Source of the DNA: CAJWPI01 sp964635015
Lineage (GTDB): Bacteria; Pseudomonadota; Gammaproteobacteria; Magnimaribacterales; Magnimaribacteraceae
Reading direction: 5' to 3'
DNA: 8,872 nt
NCBI GenBank assembly: GCA_964635015.1
Contig: CAZWMS010000045.1
Coordinates: 1-8,872 of the forward strand
Within the stretch, counting starts at the first letter, position 1, and each line of letters opens with the position of its first letter. The notes below the pieces were generated by a model. It saw only the letters and a program-made list of their open reading frames with translations. It was not told the origin of the DNA and did not search any database. The translations under genes and the position numbers were made by a program. Shown piece after piece: positions 5,459 through 8,872 of the stretch.

Positions 5459-6463
5459 ATGAGAAAGACGTTAATTATTGCAGAAGCAGGTGTTAATCAT
5501 AATGGAGATATTAAGTTAGCAAAAAAGATTGTTACTGCAGCAAAGAATTCAGGAGCAGATATAGTTAAATTTCAGTCTTTCACAGCAGATAATTTGGTCA
5601 CCAAATCAGCTGATAAAGCCAAATACCAAAAAGACACAACCTCAAAGAAAGAATCCCAATATAGCATGTTAAAAAGTCTTGAATTAAGTCAAGAAGCTCA
5701 CTTCTTACTGCAAGAATTCTGCAAAAAAAAGAGGATTGAATTTTTATCATCTGCTTTCGATGTTGAAGGCTTGAAATTTCTGAAAACCATGAATCCAAAA
5801 AGATTCAAAATTCCCTCTGGTGAAATAACTAATTATCCTTACTTAAGGCTAGTGGCTAGTTTTGAGAAGGAAGTCATACTTTCCACAGGAATGGCAAATA
5901 TTAAGGAAATAAGGGATGCATTTAAATTGTTAAAAGAAAACGGTCTACCAAGAAGAAAAATAAAAATACTCCATTGCAATACAGAATATCCATCTCTATT
6001 AGAAGACATTAACCTTAGAGCTATCGTGGAAATAAATAATAAATTAGGAGTTGAAGTTGGTTATTCCGATCACACTACCAGCGTTTTAGTTCCCTCAATA
6101 GCTGTTGCTTTGGGGGCTAAAATAATAGAAAAACATTTCACTTTAGACAGGAAATTACCAGGTCCAGACCATTCGGCAAGCTTAATTCCTCAAGAATTTA
6201 AAAAAATGGTCGAAAATATTAGAAATACAGAACTATCTCTTGGCAATGGAATAAAGAAGCCCAGTAAAAGCGAGAAAAAAAATATTAATATAGTTAGAAA
6301 ATCAATAGTTGCAAAATGTAAGATAAAGAAAGGAGAAAAATTTACTGAAGACAATTTAATTGCAAAAAGACCTGGCACAGGAATTAATCCCATGTTTTGG
6401 AAAAAAATAATTGGTCGAAAAGCTAAAAAAGCCTTTAAAAAAGATGATTTTATAGTTCTTTAA
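5459..6463 (+). CDS. neuB: N-acetylneuraminate/legionaminate synthase (NeuB family)
   Basis: A 334-residue cytosolic enzyme that condenses an N-acylated mannosamine-type hexose with phosphoenolpyruvate to give a nine-carbon nonulosonic acid. The TIM barrel shows IAEAGVNHNG (7-16), KFQ (37-39), KIPSGE (117-122), STGM (142-145), HCNTEYP (172-178), GYSDHT (201-206), EKHFTLD (224-230) and GPDHSAS (235-241). His205 and His226 are 21 apart, the same spacing as the two metal-binding histidines of the Neisseria enzyme. A C-terminal SAF (antifreeze-like) domain covers about 281-334, with Arg304 in KRPGTG placed as the substrate-contacting arginine. Length and domain order are standard and nothing essential is missing. 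HCNTEYP is common in legionaminate-type and environmental NeuB proteins, so the product could be legionaminic acid or N-acetylneuraminic acid. The ATG at 5459 lacks a clear Shine-Dalgarno. Its partner neuC lies next door but in the opposite orientation, and no CMP-transferase gene is in the window. Confidence 0.92.
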   Translation: MRKTLIIAEAGVNHNGDIKLAKKIVTAAKNSGADIVKFQSFTADNLVTKSADKAKYQKDTTSKKESQYSMLKSLELSQEAHFLLQEFCKKKRIEFLSSAFDVEGLKFLKTMNPKRFKIPSGEITNYPYLRLVASFEKEVILSTGMANIKEIRDAFKLLKENGLPRRKIKILHCNTEYPSLLEDINLRAIVEINNKLGVEVGYSDHTTSVLVPSIAVALGAKIIEKHFTLDRKLPGPDHSASLIPQEFKKMVENIRNTELSLGNGIKKPSKSEKKNINIVRKSIVAKCKIKKGEKFTEDNLIAKRPGTGINPMFWKKIIGRKAKKAFKKDDFIVL

Positions 6464-6479
6464 TATTAAAAAATTATAA

Positions 6480-7661
6480 CTACTTCAAATTATAAAATTT
6501 CTTTTTAAGCAGTTTATCAAATGATTTTCTTTTCAGAATCTTTATAATTTTTTCAACAGCAACTCCATCTCCATATGGGTTTATAGTTGAATTAACTTTT
6601 GCTATAAACTTAGGTTTATATATTTCCTTTAGAGCTTTACTAATTGACTTTAAATTAGGTTCACAGTCAATAATACTTGTTGCTTTGAGTCTTCCCCTTT
6701 GTCTATCTCCTATATTTATTGTTCCCTTCCTAAAAGTAGGGACTTCTAACAGGCCACTAGAAGAATTTCCAATTACACAATCTACTTGAGCAATGCAAGA
6801 GAAGTATTTTTGTTGGCCTAAAGAAGTAAAAGCATAGGCATCAGAATATTCTTTAGCAAAATCCTCGATCATAGAAAATATAATTTTTCCTTCAACATCT
6901 GCATTAGGCATTGTGAAAATTAAAGCAGTATCCCTCAATTTAGATAATGCCTTAAGTAGCTCTTTCATTTGAGTGCCTGAAGTAGAATTCTCTAAAGTTA
7001 CTGGATGGAAGGTTATTAAAATATTCTTTTTCTTAAACTTAAGATTAAGAGAATTTTCTAATTCATTTCTACTTAAAAGTTTTGTTTTTCTAATACTATC
7101 TACTCCTAACCCTCCAACCAGAAATACATTCTTAGGATTTTCACCAAGTTGTATCACTCTATTTTTATACTCTTTTGAAGCTACAAAATGCAAGTGAGAT
7201 AATTTGCTTATCGAATGTCTTATAGCCTCATCTGTTGCTCCTTCTGTAAGCTCACCTCCATGTAGATGAGCTATTGGGATTCGTAAAAACATTGAAGCGA
7301 TTGCAGCAGAAAAGACTTCAAATCTATCACCCAATATTAAAATTAAATCAGGCTCTAATTCCTGTAAAGATTTTGAAAATCCAATTAATCCTAGGGAAGT
7401 TGATTTTGAGATTCCAATTGGTGTGTCTGACTCAAGTTTAATATTAATTTTCTTATCTATTTTAAAACCATCTGATTCTATTTCTTTGTAAGTTAGTCCA
7501 AATTTTTTCGTTAGATGCATCCCAGTGGCTATTAATTGCAGTTCGAATTCTTCAGAATCGCTTATAGCTTTCATCAATCTTTTTAATAATCCATACTCCG
7601 CACGAGTACCAGTAATTACACAAATTTTTCTTTTTTTAAGATTAGAAATTTTCTTTGACAC
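6480..7661 (-). CDS. neuC: UDP-N-acetylglucosamine 2-epimerase, hydrolysing (NeuC/LegG family)
   Basis: A 393-residue cytosolic enzyme that epimerises and hydrolyses a UDP-N-acetylhexosamine to an N-acetylmannosamine-type sugar, the step before NeuB. The two-domain GT-B-like fold is shown by TGTRAEYG (17-24), LILILGDRFE (106-115), HLHGGELTEGATDEAIRHS (132-150), VGGLGVDS (182-189), TFHP (217-220), GNSSSGLLEVP (298-308) and GDRQRGR (318-324). The HGGE and GNSSSG motifs are typical of NeuC/LegG rather than of the non-hydrolysing WecB type. Length matches the family (about 370-390) with a slightly long lysine-rich N-terminus. The start is GTG at 7659-7661, the only conventional start before the conserved core, with no Shine-Dalgarno; upstream DNA is very AT-rich. 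Whether the substrate is UDP-GlcNAc (sialic route) or a diamino-sugar nucleotide (legionaminic route) is not settled. The gene converges on neuB with 16 bp between stop codons. Confidence 0.9.
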   Translation of the reverse strand: MSKKISNLKKRKICVITGTRAEYGLLKRLMKAISDSEEFELQLIATGMHLTKKFGLTYKEIESDGFKIDKKINIKLESDTPIGISKSTSLGLIGFSKSLQELEPDLILILGDRFEVFSAAIASMFLRIPIAHLHGGELTEGATDEAIRHSISKLSHLHFVASKEYKNRVIQLGENPKNVFLVGGLGVDSIRKTKLLSRNELENSLNLKFKKKNILITFHPVTLENSTSGTQMKELLKALSKLRDTALIFTMPNADVEGKIIFSMIEDFAKEYSDAYAFTSLGQQKYFSCIAQVDCVIGNSSSGLLEVPTFRKGTINIGDRQRGRLKATSIIDCEPNLKSISKALKEIYKPKFIAKVNSTINPYGDGVAVEKIIKILKRKSFDKLLKKKFYNLK

Positions 7662-7789
7662 GATTAGCGAAAAATAATAACTTTTATGGCTTCCAAAAAA
7701 ATTTTAGATCTGTTTTCTATATTTATTTAATTTACCAGAATGGATTCTGAGTTTAATACTTTTATCATGGAGAAGAAATTAATATTTTT

Positions 7790-7805
7790 TTCTTATATAT
7801 AAGAA
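7790..7805. promoter_or_regulatory. Perfect 16-bp palindrome, candidate operator
   Basis: The bases TTCTTATATATAAGAA read the same on both strands, preceded by a run of T and followed by GAATTC-type bases. It lies between the divergent neuC and NnrU-like genes, 29 bases before the small ORF at 7834, a position where a dimeric repressor could act. Its core is an AT alternation, which is common by chance in AT-rich spacers; it also contains a TATATA that could serve as a -10 box. Confidence 0.25.
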
Positions 7806-7833
7806 TTCGACTAGAATCTATGTAGAGGAAGAG

Positions 7834-7923
7834 ATGTTAATCACTGAACTAGATGGATATTGTGAATATTCGAAAGAAGTTAGAAGCAAGAATAATTACC
7901 TTTATATTTTGATAATAAGCTAA
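7834..7923 (+). CDS. Small hypothetical protein, 29 residues
   Basis: ATG at 7834 is preceded by AGAGGAAGAG at 7824-7833, one of the best purine-rich ribosome sites in the window although very close to the start. The frame ends in TAA at 7921-7923, 23 bases before the NnrU-like ATG. The peptide has an acidic and polar first half (MLITELDGYCEYSKEVR) and a hydrophobic tail ending LYILIIS. I recognise no family. It may be a leader peptide, a small membrane-associated protein or the start of a lost gene. Confidence 0.3.
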   Translation: MLITELDGYCEYSKEVRSKNNYLYILIIS

Positions 7924-7946
7924 TTTGGAGAAGGTGGGTTTTAATT

Positions 7947-8492
7947 ATGTTTGAAGCAGGAGTAGGTATTTTTTTTGGAGTGCATTTAATACCATTGATA
8001 GAAAAATTAAAGTTGTTCTTAAAAAATAAATTTGGAGAAAACTTATATATGGGATTATTTTCCCTAGTGAGCTTAGCTGGATTGTTATTGATAATCTTTG
8101 GTTATGAAAGTAATTCTAACTTTCTTTATTCAGAAAATGAGAGTGCATATTTGTATTCTAAATACATTATGTTCATTGCCTTTACTTTGCTAATTGCAGC
8201 TAATTTACCAACATACATTAAGAAAACTACAAAACATCCTATGTCCTTAGGGATAGCAGCTTGGGCTGTTTTACACTTGATGGTTAGTCCCGATACATCT
8301 TCTATTATCTTATTTGGATCATTTTTATCCTATTCTCTTGTTTCAGTTTTAATGTCTGAATTGAGAGGTTCCCAGGTTAAAGAAATTAATCCGAAAATTT
8401 CCTTAGATATTTTGTCAGTTGCTTTAGCTATTTTTATAAACTTTTTAGCATACAATTTTCATGAATACTTATCTGGAATTACTTTAGGGTAG
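7947..8492 (+). CDS. NnrU-family integral membrane protein
   Basis: A 181-residue polytopic inner-membrane protein of the NnrU family, named after a nitric-oxide/nitrite reduction cluster gene but of unproven function; homologues occur widely in proteobacteria outside denitrification. Visible: an N-terminal FFGVHLIPLIEKL segment, YMGLFSLVSLAGLLLIIFGY as a membrane span at 34-53, a second span near 73-91 with AANLPTYIKK, the conserved THPM-like KHPMSLGIAAWAVLHLM at 97-112, SSIILFGSFLSYSLVSVLM at 118-136, and a last span about 152-174. Conserved His13, His97 and His110 could bind metal or haem, as has been proposed for relatives. The ATG at 7947 follows GGAGAAGGTGGG at 7927-7938. Length is slightly short of many homologues (about 190-240) but complete. 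It is followed after 13 bases by the PhlG-like gene on the same strand, suggesting joint transcription. Likely a chromosomal flank, not part of the sugar pathway. Confidence 0.85.
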   Translation: MFEAGVGIFFGVHLIPLIEKLKLFLKNKFGENLYMGLFSLVSLAGLLLIIFGYESNSNFLYSENESAYLYSKYIMFIAFTLLIAANLPTYIKKTTKHPMSLGIAAWAVLHLMVSPDTSSIILFGSFLSYSLVSVLMSELRGSQVKEINPKISLDILSVALAIFINFLAYNFHEYLSGITLG

Positions 8493-8505
8493 ATAGTTAG
8501 CGGGA

Positions 8506-8872
8506 ATGATGAACTTTAAAAAGTTTATAATTTACTGTTTATTAGTACTAGTAATAATTGTTCTAAACTTTGGCTTACAGCCATTTCAACAAACTATAGA
8601 TGCTGATAAAACTTTGGTTAAACAAACGAATATTTATACAACAGAAGTACGTAGATTACCTGATGCAACCTATCTAGTAGCTGTAAGAACCGCTATGCCA
8701 GCAGTAAAGGCTGAAATGGTGCGCTGGTGGTTTGCTGATTTCATGAAGACAACAGAACATTACAGCTGGTGGCATCCCAGAGATCATGTTTGGATGGATT
8801 GGGAAAATAAAAAGCCCGGAGAAGTGATTGGCTCCAGTCACTTAGTTCATGAATACATAGGCAGTGAATTGT
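8506..8872 (+). CDS. DAPG hydrolase (PhlG)-like protein with N-terminal membrane segment, 3' truncated by the window
   Basis: The frame opens at ATG 8506 (a second ATG follows at 8509) and is still open at the window end, giving 122 residues. The first 25 form a lysine-led hydrophobic stretch (NFKKFIIY, then CLLVLVIIVLNFG), either a signal peptide or a membrane anchor. The rest matches the start of the PhlG family, zinc enzymes that cleave carbon-carbon bonds in 2,4-diacetylphloroglucinol and similar compounds: AVRTAMPAVKAEMVRWWFADFM (59-80), HYSWWHPRDHVW (85-96) and HLVHEYIGS (112-120). His90 and His94 are candidates for metal binding, but the rest of the site lies beyond the window. Hand-counted GC is about 44% over 8641-8760, higher than in the sugar genes. 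Homologues in bacteria that do not make DAPG have unknown substrates. The start lacks a strong Shine-Dalgarno, and coupling to the NnrU-like gene 13 bases upstream is likely. Confidence 0.75.
   Translation, partial: MMNFKKFIIYCLLVLVIIVLNFGLQPFQQTIDADKTLVKQTNIYTTEVRRLPDATYLVAVRTAMPAVKAEMVRWWFADFMKTTEHYSWWHPRDHVWMDWENKKPGEVIGSSHLVHEYIGSEL

Larger units (their letters stand above)
7662..7946. other. Intergenic region between divergent neuC and the NnrU-like gene
   Basis: This 285-base AT-rich stretch should hold promoters for neuC (leftward) and for the NnrU-like gene (rightward). It contains a perfect 16-base palindrome at 7790-7805 next to a T-run, a tiny frame (ATG 7740 to TAA 7800-7802) without a ribosome site, and a 29-codon ORF with a good ribosome site at 7834-7923. 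No convincing -35/-10 pair, RNA gene or repeat family was seen. Confidence 0.4.

Noticed and set aside
6464..6500. Bidirectional terminator between neuB and neuC
   Set aside because: Only TTATAA copies that pair as a 6-bp all-AT stem are visible; such pairing is expected by chance in this sequence.
5598..7197. Open frames opposite neuB (minus strand) and neuC (plus strand)
   Set aside because: Antisense to well-conserved enzymes, with low-complexity hydrophobic translations typical of shadow frames.
7740..7802. 20-codon ORF before the palindrome
   Set aside because: No ribosome-binding site and an AT-driven composition; no sign of coding.
1..8872. tRNA, rRNA, CRISPR array, insertion sequence, integrase or attachment site
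   Set aside because: Read through both strands without finding regularly spaced repeats, transposase-like proteins, terminal inverted repeats or tRNA-like cloverleaf sequence.

Overview
The window is AT-rich bacterial DNA. It looks like a surface-polysaccharide (O-antigen or capsule type) sugar locus set between more ordinary chromosomal genes. The flanking genes are a methylenetetrahydrofolate-reductase-like protein on the left and an NnrU-family membrane protein plus a PhlG-type hydrolase on the right. Together with the NTF2-like protein in the middle they suggest a marine, AT-rich proteobacterium, most likely a gammaproteobacterium. That assignment is inference from gene content and composition; no rRNA or other taxonomic marker is present.

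Layout. (1) 1-304 (+): 3' end of a MetF-like gene. (2) 316/331-1365 (+): an extended short-chain dehydrogenase/epimerase. (3) 1366-1558: a gap between converging genes that appears to hold two overlapping, truncated coding remnants, one of them resembling the N-terminus of an Nmad3-type protein. (4) 1559-4750 (-): a tight operon transcribed right to left, with an NAD-dependent sugar epimerase/dehydratase followed by two tandem DegT/DnrJ/EryC1/StrS aminotransferases. (5) 4812-5237 (-): an NTF2/SnoaL-like protein with the best ribosome-binding site in the window. (6) 5238-5458: a divergent intergenic region with two tiny ORFs. (7) 5459-6463 (+): NeuB-family nonulosonic (sialic/legionaminic) acid synthase. 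(8) 6480-7661 (-): NeuC-family UDP-GlcNAc 2-epimerase, converging on neuB with only 16 bp between stop codons. (9) 7662-7946: intergenic, with a perfect 16-bp palindrome and one small ORF preceded by a good Shine-Dalgarno. (10) 7947-8492 (+): NnrU-family membrane protein. (11) 8506 to the window end (+): 5' part of a DAPG-hydrolase (PhlG)-like protein with an N-terminal membrane segment.

How it works together. NeuC would make an N-acetylated mannosamine-type hexose from a UDP-sugar, and NeuB would condense it with phosphoenolpyruvate to a nine-carbon nonulosonic acid. The two dehydratase/epimerase proteins and the two PLP aminotransferases would make amino-deoxy sugars from nucleotide-sugar precursors. 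No CMP-nonulosonate cytidylyltransferase (NeuA), glycosyltransferase, flippase or polymerase is visible, so the locus as seen is incomplete. Opposed orientations, patchy base composition, remnants at junctions and a second aminotransferase without a normal start codon all point to repeated recombination. I do not see a wholly new biological system; the most notable points are the junction fossil at 1403-1581, the start anomaly at 2596-2663 and the convergent neuB/neuC pair.
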